A stretch of 64,000 bases of DNA from Quercus robur (Eukaryota > Streptophyta > Magnoliopsida > Fagales > Fagaceae), in contig NC_065545.1 of assembly GCF_932294415.1 (NCBI RefSeq), forward strand, positions 20,033,357 through 20,097,356, read 5' to 3'. A model generated the notes under the pieces. The model worked only from the letters and a program-made list of their open reading frames with translations. It was not told where the DNA came from and did not search any database. Position 1 is the first letter of the stretch; each line of letters opens with the position of its first letter. Below, one piece after another: positions 21,944 to 35,023 of the stretch. The position numbers and the translations under genes are program-made.

Positions 21944-22301
21944 GGCCAAAATGGCAAAATACCCCTTTCGCCAAAAGTTCTAGCAAAATGCTCCTATTCT
22001 AAAACTATCTAGCAAAATGCTACTGTTTTGAAACTTGATTTTCTAAAAATCGAATTTTAGCAAGGAACTCGATTTCCTTGAAAAATTTCAAATGGAACTC
22101 GAGTTCCATAATATATATATATATATATATATATTTTAAGTTTGATTGCCTATAACTCGATTTTCTACAAATCGAGTTTTACATTGAAACTCGATTTTTA
22201 GAAAATCGAGTTTCAAAACAAGGACATATCACTAGATAGTTTCAAAACATGAACATTTTGCTGGAACTTTTGGGCGAAAGGGGTATTTTGCCATTTTTGC
22301 C
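21944..22301. mobile_element. foldback/MULE-type MITE with about 60-bp TIRs
   Basis: The left arm GGCAAAATACCCCTTTCGCC (21953 onward) is mirrored on the right (22273-22292). The arms continue through AAAAGTTC and GCAAAATG. The interior holds inverted AACTCGA/TCGAGTT motifs and an (AT)n tract. Flanks AACTTTGTT and AACTTTTTGTT could be a 9-bp duplication altered by a T-run slip. Confidence 0.75.
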
Positions 22302-23256
22302 AACTTTTTGTTGTATAAATTTGTAGTCAAAAAAACAAATCATACATTATCAACTTATAATACAAACAATAATGAGTGTAATTATGAAAACACGCTAGAT
22401 ACAACTAAAAACGTAAGAAATAGTGTACAAATTTAAAAATTAGGTAAGAAATATTACCCTAATGTTATATATATATATATATATATATAATTGTAACAAA
22501 ATCAACTATTGCAATAACTCTAATGCTATTGCAACAATTTTTTTCATTGTAATAAACTTTTTTTTTTCTTGTAGTGAAAGTTTAGCTATGCGCCAATGAG
22601 GTTGAAAACAAAAGCAAGAGTGGATGCTACGTGTAAAGAGTGAAGTGCATGGCTTACATTGCAAGGTGGAAGCATATATATATATATATATATATATACA
22701 TCAATGTATCTTAATTCTCATATAATATCTTAATTCTTAAATCTTTTCTATTTCTATCTCTATTCTCATCGACCTATATCTATTCTCTCGAAAGCAAAAG
22801 CACGAGTGGATGCCATGATGTAAAGAGTGAAGTGCATGGCTTACATTGGAAGGTGGAAGCATATATATATATATATATATATATAAAGATATATTAATGT
22901 ACCTTAATTCTTATATAATATCTTAATTTTTAAATATTTTCTATTTCTATCTCTATTCACATCAACCTATATTTATTCTTATATAATATATACATCGACG
23001 TATCTTAATTTTCATCTACCCAAGAAGCTTTTGTGTAGGTTGCTCTATTCACATCAACCTATATTTATTCTCATATGATATATACATCGACGTATCTTAA
23101 TTTTCATCTACCCAAGAAGCTTTTGTGGAGGTTGCAATAAAGGCTAGAGACCTTGGTTTTAGACAGATTTTGGTTCTCACATATTGCAAAAGAATAGAAA
23201 GTGTTTGCAATAAGAAAATTTGACCAAGCTGGCGTGAACAAACCATGTTGATTGAT
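22302..23256. repeat. AT microsatellites and two local tandem duplications
   Basis: A unit of about 190 bp with the GTGAAGTGCATGGCTTACAT block, an (AT)n tract and TTTCTATTTCTATCTCTATT occurs twice (about 22605-22795 and 22795-22985). Next, a block of about 75 bp containing TATCTTAATTTTCATCTACC and CAAGAAGCTTTTGTG is present twice (about 22985-23130). A CTTGTAGTG motif near 22570 resembles a CACTA-transposon end, but no partner was found. No gene is present. Confidence 0.65.
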
Positions 23257-26200
23257 TGTAGATACCATATTTTGTCTGCCCTTAATTGCGTGCAGGACTC
23301 CGAAAATTCCAAAAATATTAACTTTCTTCTATGGGGCCACGGAAACATCTAAATTGACGTGGCGCAACCCGTTCGGGTATTGGAGCACTGAAAGTGCCAT
23401 TTCAGGTCAAATTGACCAAAATGCCCCTAGTCAACCCTAGGTTGACCGAAAGTCAAAACTGGTCAAAATCATTCTAAAACAACATTTTTCATGTTTCTAC
23501 ATCAAACCCTAATTTTGATCCAACCATCAAAACGGGTTAAGACCAACATCATTGCAAAGATTATTGAATTTCCTTTCCAACGACTATTCATGGGTTGAAA
23601 TTGGAGTTAAAACGGTTGAGATATCCTAAAAACCGTGCAAAGTGCGTCAGCTTGCTTCTCGAGGCCATAACTTTTGATTCGATTGTTGGGTTTCCAATTT
23701 CTTTAGTGTTCTAAAAACTACACATCCAAACCTTTACAGGGACACTAAGATCAGCCCAATCCAAGTCCAGGAAGGCCTTCATCAATCCCTTCCATGTCGG
23801 CAGTCACTTAGTCACTTTTTTAATATAAATACCCCTAGGCCCCCATCAGATCAAAAAAGGAACAAAATTGGGCAATTTGGAGCATTTTTCTAGGTAAATT
23901 TTCTCTCTTTTCCCCTCTAAATTCTCTCCTAAATGCATCAAAAAACTTTTGATTTCTCTCTTTTCTCAACAATCAAGAGGTAGTGTTCTTACACTCCTTT
24001 TCCTCTCCTTGGTCTTAGGACCTTGGATTTAAGGTTTTAAGGGTGTAGATGTAGCTTTTTAGCTACAATCTACACCGTTTACTTTATCTTTCTTTATAGC
24101 ATGTCTATTTGCTTTCTATAGTATATTTTTGCTTTATCTTGCTTCCTAGCATGTTTTATAGCATTTTTAGCATGTTTCCTTACTTTTTGCCATATTTTAC
24201 CGCTTTGATGATGCTGGCCTAACCTTCTTGGGTTAGGATATGCCTAAATATTGTGTTTGTGCTTAGATCCATATGCCTTGGTGTTTTTTGCCATGTTTAT
24301 GCCTAGATCTACTTGTTTATGTGCTCTTTGTCATGCTTATGCCTAGATCTACATGTTTATGTGCTCCTTGCCATGCTTATGCTTAGATCTATATCTTTGT
24401 GTGCTCCGTGCCATTTTCATGTGTCTAGATCTACATGTTGGTTGCTATGCCATGTGCTTCTATAGCCTTTTTATCTTTTTTTTCTTTTTTTTTTTCATGT
24501 GTTTTGGCCCTTTAGGTAGGGTGTAGATCTAGATCTTGTGGTCAGGCCTACATCGATACACCTAGGCCTATATCAAAGGGTTTGGATAATTTCCTTTATG
24601 CATGTCTTTATCTCCATGTTTGCCTGTCTAGATCTAGGCTTTTCCATGCTTTGTGCCGTCTGTGGGCTTGTGCTTGTTGGTCTTTGAGGCCACTTGCTTT
24701 TGTGGTTGCAACCGTCCCTTTTGCAGATTGTTTGGGTGTGACCACTCGTGAGATACACCTCTGTGGTGTCGGTTTGCTTGATGCTCTCCACTCTATGCGA
24801 TGTTTTGCTTGCCTTGCTTGCTTTGTGCCATCCATTTGGCTTTCTTTGCTTCTTTGCATTTTTGCACGCTTGCCTACATGTTCATGCATGAGTCTGTGTG
24901 TCGTTTATACTCCAATCTCATGGAACTATGGACACCCAATCCAAACCTACATTTATCCTCCTAGTACACCCCTTTTTGTTTGATAACATGTTTGTTTGCC
25001 CTCGTTTGACTCTCTCTTTGATAGTTTGTCTTTTAGCATACTTTCCTTCTAATTGTTTCTTTGCTTGTCTGCTGGCTTGTTTCCTTTGTCATTGAATGTA
25101 CACACTTGGAGCATGGACACTTGGAGCAGGGGTGCGACGTCCTAGGTGCAAGCAAAAAGAGTAAGGATGCAAGCAAGAAGACGCAAGCCCACAAAGGGAA
25201 ATGCTTAGTAGATTAGGAGGCCTAGCCACTCCTAAGTGGTTTTCTTTCCTTCTCTCTCTTAACCTCTTCTCTAGAGCATGTATTAGGGTTCCCCTCCATG
25301 TACCCTATTTACTTTTCCTGCTCTTTGTTTGGGCCACGTTCTCTGGGTATGGCAATGTCTGTTTTACATTTCCTGTACCTTGTTGGGCCATACCATTGGA
25401 ACGTTGGCAATGTTTGTTTTACTTTCTTGCTCTGTGTGATAGTATTGTGCATGATGTATGTATATATATGCTTGCGTGTGTGTGGGTGAATGACCCTCTT
25501 TAGTCATGAGAGCTCTTAACCTTGTGGCATGAGGATGTACTCAAGGCATTTACTGCAAGTGCATATTCATGTTATATTGTCTGCACAATCATCGCCATCT
25601 ACACAATCATCATAGTGTGACCGTCCCAATCCATGTCACCAAAGTGACATCGGTTTCCCCGTGTATGTGACACGTATCAATGTGCTTAATGCTTTGAGGG
25701 GCTCTGACTCGTCCTAGCATGAGCATGTTGGCACGCGTTGTATACACAAGTATGAAACCCTGTCAGTGTGCCATAGCGCACCAAACGTGAAACTCTGCAG
25801 GATTTTTGCTTTGAAAATGGGGCATCCCCATTGCCATATTCTCACGGCAAAAGCTTGGTGAGGATAGTGTTTTGTGTGCTATGATGCACTTAAGGCGAAG
25901 CACTGCCAGATTTCCGCCACAAAAATAAGGCAAAATGCTACCGGATTTTGGCCTTGGAAATTTGGCAACGATTCCAAACACACTAGGAAAGCATTGATCG
26001 AGACCACATCCTTTCTGAATCCAAACCTTAAAGCCCAATTCGCTTAAAGCCGGGCCAATAGTTCGTTTGCAACTGTCATTGTCTAAAAATTAAGATTTTA
26101 CCAAAACAAAGGACTGTCTACGGACAGGTGTTGTGGGGTGCCTAACACCTTTTCCTACACGTAACCAGACTTCCAAACTTAAGAATCAAGATTTTTTACC

Positions 26201-26510
26201 CATCCATATTAGATTAGGAAAAATGACATTTTTCTTAGCCTAGGATCGGTAATAAAATCAAATAGAGTCAGGTGACCAATCACACTTTAGAAAAAACCCA
26301 ATGATTGGTGGCGACTTCATTTACTCTTGGTAATTTCCTTAAAATTGACTCATATTCTAGTCACACATCCAAGGTACAACCTTCCTCCACAACACCCGAA
26401 CTCCGAGCTTCATATGCACGTGCATATCCTTCCAAAGAGAACTACGCGAGTGTCGTTGTGATGGGAGGTCGAACCGCCACGAGGCATCGACACTGACTTT
26501 CATTATCTCA
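23257..26510 (+). mobile_element. LTR fossil, probable Gypsy-type, long LTR plus leader
   Basis: A non-coding stretch that starts TGTAGATACC and runs for about 3 kb to just before GATTGGTGGCGACTTC (about 26303-26318), which resembles the leader or primer-binding region of plant Gypsy elements with long LTRs. A short leader-like remnant follows. No gag or pol domain is seen. It could be a solo LTR or the left part of a lost element. It looks old and incomplete. Borders and family are judged from sequence style only. Confidence 0.45.
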
Positions 26511-27237
26511 CTCAACATGGTATAACCATGTACACTGTTTTGGTTCCTAAGTTTGTTTTGTGTAATTAGACTTAGCCTATCTAGGACTCCATTGCATCAG
26601 TGCTGGATATGTCCAGCTGTCCTATAATGCTACTTTTTCTATGTTTTATCAATGGTGTAAAACAAAAGAGGCCCATTTTCTTTTTCAGTTAGTTCAATAT
26701 ACTATCACTATTGCAATAATAATTTTTGTTGCAATAGGCTATTAATTCGAAATTTTCGTTGCTATAAGTGATATCAATTTATTGAAACAATATCTTCATT
26801 TTAAGTTATTGAAACAATTTTTTCTAATGTATTAAAATTTCTATTGCAACTAAAAATTATAAGTTATTGCAACTTATTACTGTTGATGCAATAATTTAAC
26901 ACTGTTGTGAATCTCTATGGTCAAGCCCAAGGGAGAGGCTTCTAAGAGGGTTACAATTTCCATTGGAGACCAATTTGGAGGTAAATACTTTCTCTCCTTT
27001 ATTTATTTATTTTTTAATAACAACTTAATTCCTAGTTTTTTTTGGATTCCAAAATATTCACCCATTTTATGTGGATGTTGTTAAAATTTAAGAGGTCTTT
27101 CATGTTCTCTTTAAAAAAAAAAAAAAAAAAATTATTTTGATTTCAATGAACATTTTTATTCTTAACTTTCTCCTAAACTACTAGAGGTCTAGAGGGTATT
27201 AAATGTGCTTTGGTTATTTGAAAGGGGTGTGAATCTT
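26511..27237. other. AT-rich spacer with TTGCAAYAA motifs
   Basis: Contains many TATTGCAATA-like motifs (26690-26900) shared with about 22490-22570, suggesting pieces of the same unnamed repeat. No gene. Confidence 0.35.
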
Positions 27238-27253
27238 AATGTTGCTTGCAAAT

Positions 27254-28879
27254 ATTACTCACCCCAATTGGCTTTGCATTGGGGATTTCAATCAGATTCT
27301 AAATAGGGATGATAAGTTTTCCTTTAATGAGGGTAGGATTATAGGGTCTGAATCTTTTAATCAATTGATTTCTGACCTGGAATTATGTGAATTGGCTGCC
27401 TTTGGCCAAAAGATTCACTTGGATGAATAACAGAGAGGATGATGACTTTGTAATGGAGAGGCTAGATAGAGCATTTGCTACTGTGGATTGGATTCATACC
27501 TACCCTTCTTATGCTCTATAGAATTTGCCTATCATACATTCTGATCATGGACCAATAATGCTTGATTTTGAGCTCAGGTTACCCTTTCATCATAGACCTT
27601 TTCATTTTGAACGCATGTGGCTCACTTATCCCTTATGCAAGCATGTGGTCCAACAAGCTTGGAATTTTCGCACTAATGGATCTAGAGCTACCTAACTTAG
27701 GAAAAAATTTTACAAGGTTAGGAAAGAATTTCTTGTCTGGAATATGGAGGTTTTTGGTAAGGTTGATCGTGAAATTCACAAGAAGCAAATACAACTTCAA
27801 GAAATGCAAAATTCCATTCTATTTGTGGATGATGTGAGAAAGGAAAAGATTATTAGGGAGGAGTTGGAAGTCCTAATGCACTGAGAAGAATTGATGTGGG
27901 CACAAAAGGCAAGGAGTGATTGGATTGTCCTAGGGGATAGAAACACAAGGTGCTTCCAAATTGTGGTCAAACAAAGAAGGGCGAGAAGTAGAATTTTGAA
28001 CCTTAAAACAGTTCAAGGAGACTTTACGGATAACCCAGTTGAAATTGAAAACACTTTGGTAAACCACTTCAAGCAATATTATGAAGGTCCTACTCTTGGA
28101 GACTTTGATTCCATTCTTGAAGAGATCAGGATATTACCAATTCCTCAGCTCTCTGATCAATAGTGTGCTCTCCTAAACAGACCTGTCACTGATGAAGAAA
28201 TTAAGCACTGTGTTTCAAATTGGAGCTCACAAAGCCCCTGGCCCTGATGGCATTCCTGCTTTCTTCTACCAAAACTTTTGGTGCACTATTAAGACTGATG
28301 TTCTCCATGCTGTCCATGCTTTCTTTCACTCAGGTATCAGGAGGTCTTTAATCAGCACCCTACTCCTATGACTCAGCCTGCAGACTATAACCATACAGTC
28401 CAACGCTTTGGTGGCCCCTAGCAGCTAGTCATCCTAATTGCTAGAGCAAGAAGAAGGAGAACCAAAAGGAGTGGATTTGCCTATGAAGCTAAAGACTTGC
28501 AAGGGAACCTCATTTTTTCTGGTGTTTCAAGTTGTGTTGTAGCACAAGTAACCCAAGCAATACAAGAAGCAGTGGTGGAAGCAGCTATTAAAGCTAGGAA
28601 CCTTGGATATGCCTGTATTCTATTTTTGAGTGATAGCAAGAGAACAGTTCAAGTTATGAACAAGGCTCGATCTCCTAGCTGGCAGGAACAGAATATGATG
28701 GCAATTCTTTTGCACTTATACTAGAATGGACTGATGTTTCATTCTTGTTTTGTTCCCAAGGTTGTAGTTTGTAATGTATATAATCTAGCAAATATAGCAG
28801 CTTATATGCCAATCCACCACAGTTGGGTTACCCCAACCACTTTGTAAAACTCTGTATTCTCTTAATGGTATAAAAAAAA
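27254..28879 (+). mobile_element. 5'-truncated L1-type LINE (LINE-B)
   Basis: Starts inside the endonuclease domain (NWLCIGDFNQIL) and ends in a short A tract, with a perfect 16-bp target duplication AATGTTGCTTGCAAAT at 27238-27253 and 28880-28895. It retains the endonuclease C-terminus, linker, the start of the reverse transcriptase (GIPAFFYQNFW, about 28250) and then jumps to an RNase H-like part (VSSCVVAQVTQAIQEAVVEA, about 28520-28720). Most of the reverse transcriptase is therefore missing through an internal deletion. Several stops and frame changes interrupt the rest. Truncation at the 5' end is usual for LINE insertions. Confidence 0.92.
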
Positions 28880-28895
28880 AATGTTGCTTGCAAAT

Positions 28896-29229
28896 GTTAA
28901 GTAGTTTTTAAGAGATATTAATTCATATTTAGCTCTTAAGAACTATAATTATTGATAGGAAAACAATGTCTTAAGTGCATGGAACTGGAACACCTAAGCA
29001 TTATTCATTAGCAACATTAAATGCTTAAACTCCTGTAATGCTACCCATAATCTTCCAATGATGAACACATGAATGCTAATTTTTAAAAGGCAAAGCAGCT
29101 GCCTTTCCTATTACAGAAAATAAATATTTCTATTACTCTCTAATTACATGCCACATTCTAAAATTTTTCCTTGATGAAACTATATTGTTGCATCAGCTTC
29201 ATTTAAGTGGAGGCTATTGTTTTTATTAT
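28896..29229. other. AT-rich spacer
   Basis: Nothing recognised between LINE-B and LINE-C. Confidence 0.45.
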
Positions 29230-29344
29230 TTTCATCACACCTTTTTTTTTTTATAGGAAATTGTGAAAGATTTCATTGAAATCCAAAATTGAATTACAAC
29301 AAAAGAAGTAGAGCTTAAAACATAACATTAGGCACAAACATCAT

Positions 29345-32300
29345 CTATGGTGAGATGGTGTACAAAGGGTGGGCAGACCCCCAATTCCAAACTTGTGTCT
29401 CCTCACTTCTTCTTGCACATTGGGCAAGCTCATGCGCTACTTTGTTGTAGTCCCTTTTCAGATGTTTGATTTTCCAGCTTCTAAAGGACTTGAGTAGATA
29501 GCCAATGCCTTGATACAAATGGCCAAGATAGCCATCTGAACCACCTGCTTCTATGCCTTGAACAACTGCAATTGCATCAATTTCAATGATGATTTGGGGC
29601 AGCTCCATTTCTCGGGCTAGGAGGATGCCACACTCAACAACTATAGTCTCCACTTCTAACATTGAAAAGTGGCCTGATAGATATTTAGAGTTAGCTACTA
29701 CAATCCTTCTTTTAAAATCTCTAATAATTACTCCCACGCTAGAATTCCTTCCATCCTTCGAGGTGGCCCCATCCACATTGATTTTGAAAAAACCAACTGG
29801 TGGAACAACCCATTTACTGGTCTCGCAGGGCCGGTTATGGCTCATGTCTGCATTAGCTCTATTGAAATCCTGATGGAGCTTCTTAGCAAAATTTCATATC
29901 TGATTTAGGAGTTGACATGTGGATTCAAAAACAATTTGATTCCTATTGTACCATATAGACCAGGCAGTCACACAAAAAATCTCAAGGTCCATGGGTGTCC
30001 CTTTAGCAAGAACTTCCAAAGCTATGTCAGAAAAATTTGACCAATTTTCCAGGCTATCCACTAGGCAATCCATCCAGTAGCTCCACAATTTTCTAACTAA
30101 GTCACAACTAACCAAGGAATGAGAAATAGTCTCAAGCTCTCTTCCACAGCACGGGCAGACTTCATCTACTATAATTCCTCTTTTTTTTTTCTTTTTTTTC
30201 TTTTTTCTTTTTTTAAGTTTATCAATGTTGGCAAGCCATTCATATATGCTCTCTAGGTGAATATTTTAGTCTTTGCTGGGATGTTTAAATGCCACATCCT
30301 TTTCTAGAGTGGGGTTTTATAGTCTCCTATAGAGCATTCCCCCTGTTCCTCTTTTTCTATTAATTTAGTAGCAATATAATAGGCACACTTCACAGTAAAC
30401 ACCCCTCTGTTATTACCAGCCCAAATAATTTTATCATCTGGGAGATTATAGCTTAGAGGGATATTGAGAATTATAGTTTCTTCAAAGGGAAGGAATAAAA
30501 CAATGTCGATATTCCATCTTCTGGATTCTTTATTAATGAGGGCTGATATCATTGGGAATTGTCAAAGAGCCTGGGAGGAGAAATTACCTTGTATATTGTG
30601 GGGTAGGCAGCCATTTGTCCTCCTAAATGTGGATTAAATTTCCATTCCTCACTCTCCATCGCATTCCTCTTCTAATCACCTCTAATCCATTCATGATGCT
30701 CCTTCATGCATACGAGGGGCTGAAGTCGAGTTTAGCTTTGAGAACATCCTCATGTGGATAGTGTCTAGCCCTATAGATTTGAGCCACCAGAGATTTGGGA
30801 TTCATTAAAAGTCTCCACCCTTGCTTGGCTAACATAGCGAGATTAAAAGCTTGGAGGTTTCGAAAGCCCATTCCACATCTTAGTTTTGACTTACACATTT
30901 TCTTCCAACCCATCCACGCAATTTTTGACTCCTAATTGTGCTGTCCCCACTAAAATTTTCTCATCATCCCTTCCATCTCCTCACATAGGCTTTTTGGGAG
31001 CTAGAAGTAGCTCATAGTATGGATGGGGATTGCTTGGGCTACTGCTTTTATGTGAATTTTCCTGCCACCCATTGATAACATCTTTTCCTTCCACCCCAAC
31101 AAATTTTTCCCCACTCTCTCCTTAATCTCAGCAAAGACTTCTATATTTGACTTGCCAATAATGGAAGGGAGGCCGAGATATTTGCTATGCTGAGTGTCAT
31201 GCATAGGCCCAAGTACGTTCAACACTTCATTCTTCGTCTCTTCGGTTGTATTATTACTGAAGAAAACTGATGATTTGTTAGCATTTATTTTCTGGCTTGA
31301 TGTAGCTTTGTAAAGCTAGAGAATTTCAATGAGCTTTTGACATTCCTAGCTATTTGCTTTACAGAACAAGAGGCTGTCATTTGCAAAGAAAAGGTGGGTG
31401 ACCATCGGACAGCCTCTACAAATAGTTATGCCATTCAAAGATTGATTCCTAGTAGCTTCATTAATAAGGGAAGAGAACCCATATGTACACAACAAAAAGA
31501 GATAGGAGGACAGGGGGTCACCTTGACAAAGGCCCTAAGTAAGGATTATATTGCCATGAGCAACACCATTTATTAGAATAGAATATGACACTGTGGTAAT
31601 ACAATGCATGACAAGACTAATCCATCTTTCATGGAAACCTATTCTCTCCATAACTTGTTCAATAAAGCCCTATTCAATCCTATTGTATGCTTTGCTCATA
31701 TCTAATTTAATAGCTATGTAACTATCTTTGCCGTCTCTCTTATGGTCAAGGTGGTGCATGAGCTCAAAGGCAACAAGAACATTGTCAGTAATAAGCCTTT
31801 CAGAAAGGAATGCACTCTAATTTTCAGAAATAATGTGAGGTAAGATCATTTTAAGGCGATTAGCTAGCACTTTTGATATAAGCTTATAAACAACATTGCT
31901 TAGACTTACGGGTCTAAACTCTGTCATTCTAGATGGATTTTTTGTTTTTGGAATCAGAGTAATATTAGTTTTGTTAATTTTTGCTATAGACATGTTTGAG
32001 TTTAGCACATTTAAGACCATGCCAGAAACATCATTACCTACAACATCCCAATATTTTTGAAAGAAAATAGTTGACATACCATTGGGGCCAGGAGCTTTGG
32101 TTGGATGCATTTGCTTTAAGGCAACATCAACTTCTTCCCTGGTGAACTCCCTGATTAAGTTATGGTTTATATCTTCAGTGACTCTAGTAGAGATTGAGCT
32201 GGTAACCTTAGAGATGCTGCTTAGGTTGGATGTGGTGTAAGCTTTTCAAGATAGGAAATATCAACTTCTACAATGGCTCTAGGGGACTTACACTAGTTTC

Positions 32301-34187
32301 CATCCTCATCCCTGATTTTAGGCTCCATTTGGTTGGGGTGAAAATGGGAGGGATGGAAAAGGAGGAGAGGAAATAGGGAAGAAAATATTGTTTTCCCTTG
32401 TTTGGTTAGGAGAGAAAACAAGAGGGAAAGAAAACATTGTAGAAAAAAATCACTCCGAGCCCACAAATATTTATCCTTCCGATTTGGGAGGAAAACTGAG
32501 AAAAGATAAACCAAGTATAGAATTACACAAATACCCTTAAAAGTTGCTATCCAAATCAAGGGAGTCATTATTACTATTGCATTTGGGTATAGAAAAAATT
32601 ATTAATGTGTTTTGTTTTTTCTAAGCCTGGCTCAATGGGTAGAGAGGATGAAAGTGAAACCCAGTGAACATGTGTTTTGTTTTGTTTTGTTTTTTGTTTT
32701 TAATGAAACCCAGTCTACATATTTTATTTTTTATTTTGTATTTAGGTTTTTTTTATATAAAAAATAATTTGTGTAATTGAAAAAAAAGTAGAGTTAATAC
32801 TTATAAATGTATTTAATATACTTGAAAGGAAATATAATAAAAAATTATAATGATTTAATAGTTTTATATAGTAGGGGCATGAGAGTAAATTTATTTGAAT
32901 TACATTTTCCATCCTTCCATTTTTCTTCTCAAACAAACAAATGAGTTTTTCATCTTTCCATTTTCTATCCTCCCAACCAAACACATATGAGAGAAAACTA
33001 AATCTTTTCCATCCTCCCCTTTTCTATCCCTTCCTCATTTATTATCCTCTCACTTTTCCATCCCTCCAATCAAACAGACCCTTAGAGATGATGTTTTTCT
33101 TTTTCCTCTCTAATGCCTTGGAATGGAAGTACTTTGTGTTACGATCTCCCAAACTCAACCATTGAACTTTGGATCGTTGGTGCCACATGATTTCCTGACT
33201 ATTTAAGAGGTCATTTTTACCACCCAAACTTCCATTATGGTCCCTAAGAACCAGCTCATTGAGAGTCTTTCTGTTGTTATGAATTTGTCTTGGGACTTGT
33301 TCAAAAGCAGCCTTATTCCACATTGCAAGATTGGAAGCACATTGCTTGAGGCTCATAGCAATTCCATTAGGAGTATTCAGCTTTGTACACTCATCCTAGG
33401 CCACCTTGATAATATTTTTACACTCCTCTCTCTTAGTCCACATTGCTTTAAAATGGAACCTTCGCCTTTTAGGTGGCTGTAGAAGAATAGTGTCAAAGAC
33501 CAATAAGACACAGTGGTTTGATGTAGAGTCAACCAGATGGTGAAATCTTATGTCTTTATAGTGATCAATCCACTCAGGTGTGGTAAGAGCACGATCCAAG
33601 CTTAGATACACTTTATCATCCCCTTCTTGCATATTACACCAAGTATAGTCAGGATTGTAGTACCCTAGGTCCTTGAAGCCACATTGATGAATAACAACCC
33701 GAAAGTCATCCATTTGCCTCTGCGATCTCCTAACTCCCCCCAAGTTTTCCTCCATAGATACAATTTCGTTGAAGTCCCCAAAACACATCCAGGGAAGTGT
33801 GAACTTTATGTTTAGAGCCTAAAGTAGATCCCAAGATTCCTTTCTCCGGTGTGTTTCAGGTTGGCCATAGAACCCGATAATGCGCCATTTAAATCTCGAT
33901 GAGGGATCAGTGACAATCGCATCTATATGGTTAGCCGAGTAACCCTGAACTTCCACCGTAATGTCTTTTTTCCAGAGTAATGCTAACCCTCCACTTCTTC
34001 TTAAGCTTGGTATGATTAAGCCATTAGTGAAGCCTGACTTTTCTTTCTCTTTCTCCATAGTCTTTTTCTTCAATTTTGTCTCCGTTAAGAAGACGATTTT
34101 GGGATCCCATTGTTGCAAAAATTCGTGCAACACTCTAACTATTCGAGGGTCCCCAAGCCCTCAACAGTTCCATCCAAGGGCGATCAT
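29345..34187 (-). pseudogene. LINE-C ORF2: endonuclease, reverse transcriptase, RNase H
   Basis: Begins at the ATG ending at 34187 (MIALGWNC, then TGA where Arg is expected, then GLGDPRIV). The endonuclease follows (IVFLTETKLKKK; MCFGDFNEIVSMEENLGG; 33396-34133), a linker with LGDRNTKYFH (about 33100), the TIR-element insertion, and the reverse transcriptase (31001-32110; APGPNGMSTIFFQKYW, FRPVSLSNVVYKLISKVLANR). The catalytic FADD is FAND here: AAT at 31379-31381 replaces the first Asp codon. The zf-RVT region lies at about 29894-30913 and RNase H at 29345-29845, with NVDGA, LEVETI and IEIDA keeping the acidic positions. Multiple stops and frame changes are present. Confidence 0.9.
32321..33081. 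mobile_element. TIR element (TTA target) inserted in LINE-C
   Basis: Left end GGCTCCATTTGGTTGGGGTG; right end, as reverse complement, GGGTCTGTTTGATTGGAGGG; flanked by TTA at 32318-32320 and 33082-33084. AT-rich interior, no gene. The same family occurs at 47631-48260. The 3-bp TTA duplication fits PIF/Harbinger-derived elements. Confidence 0.82.
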
Positions 34188-34969
34188 GGCTCTTGGCGGT
34201 GCTGCAAAGCAACGATCGCCGTTTTATCATAGGGGAAAATATCATCAGAAGCTTGCTTTTCATAAACACGTTTCAAAGCTTTTCCTTCAGAGACAATATG
34301 AGTTTCAATATTTTCAGTTCTCTTTTTGCCAACCACCGGATCTAGTACATTTGTGCCCTTTTTTCCTTTGTCTGGGCCTTGTTTTGGGCCCTCAGATGTC
34401 CCACAATTTTTTACTTCTATTTTGGGTTTATTGGGTTGGTCACCTCTTGATCTTCCTTATCGAGCACAAGTGGCTTAATTACCTGTAGCTGACTGGGCAT
34501 CATTGTTCCTTTTGAACAGTTCCCTTACTAAGTCAATTTTAGTTACCTTTTGCTTGTCACATACTTCATGGTCTAACACCGTATCTTACCCCGAAATCTC
34601 CAAATTTGTCCCATCTGCTTAGTTTATTCGGCACCATCTGATGTGATGTATCTATTTCCATTTCTGCTACCAAGGCATTTCCACTAGCTAGGTTGTAACT
34701 ACCGTTTAGACCTTCGTTCCTTTCGCCCTCTGATCAGTGGCGACGCCACATACAAGTCAGGGTGTTCGCAGGAACACCCTGACCTGAAAAAAATAAAAAT
34801 AAAAAATTTTATATTTAATCTGTTTAAGGAACACCCTCAAATTTAAAAAAAAAAAAAAAAAAAAAATTATTTGTTCTACTTTCAAGCAAAAAAAAAAAAA
34901 AAAAATTGTAATAGAGCCAAGCCCATGGCGAGCCCAACAGATTATAGAGGTAGCAAACCCACATATTCT

Positions 34970-35023
<54 letters not shown>

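Noticed and set aside
22560-22580. CTTGTAGTG, which looks like the end of a CACTA transposon
   Set aside because: No matching CACTACAAG end or 3-bp duplication was found at a suitable distance.
24573-25503. Several frames of 60-130 codons in both strands
   Set aside because: They lie in the LTR-like fossil, overlap each other in different frames and show no domain.
32620-32650. GCCTGGCTCAATGGGTAGAG, resembling a tRNA A box
   Set aside because: No B box at the right spacing and no tRNA fold; it lies within a TIR element.
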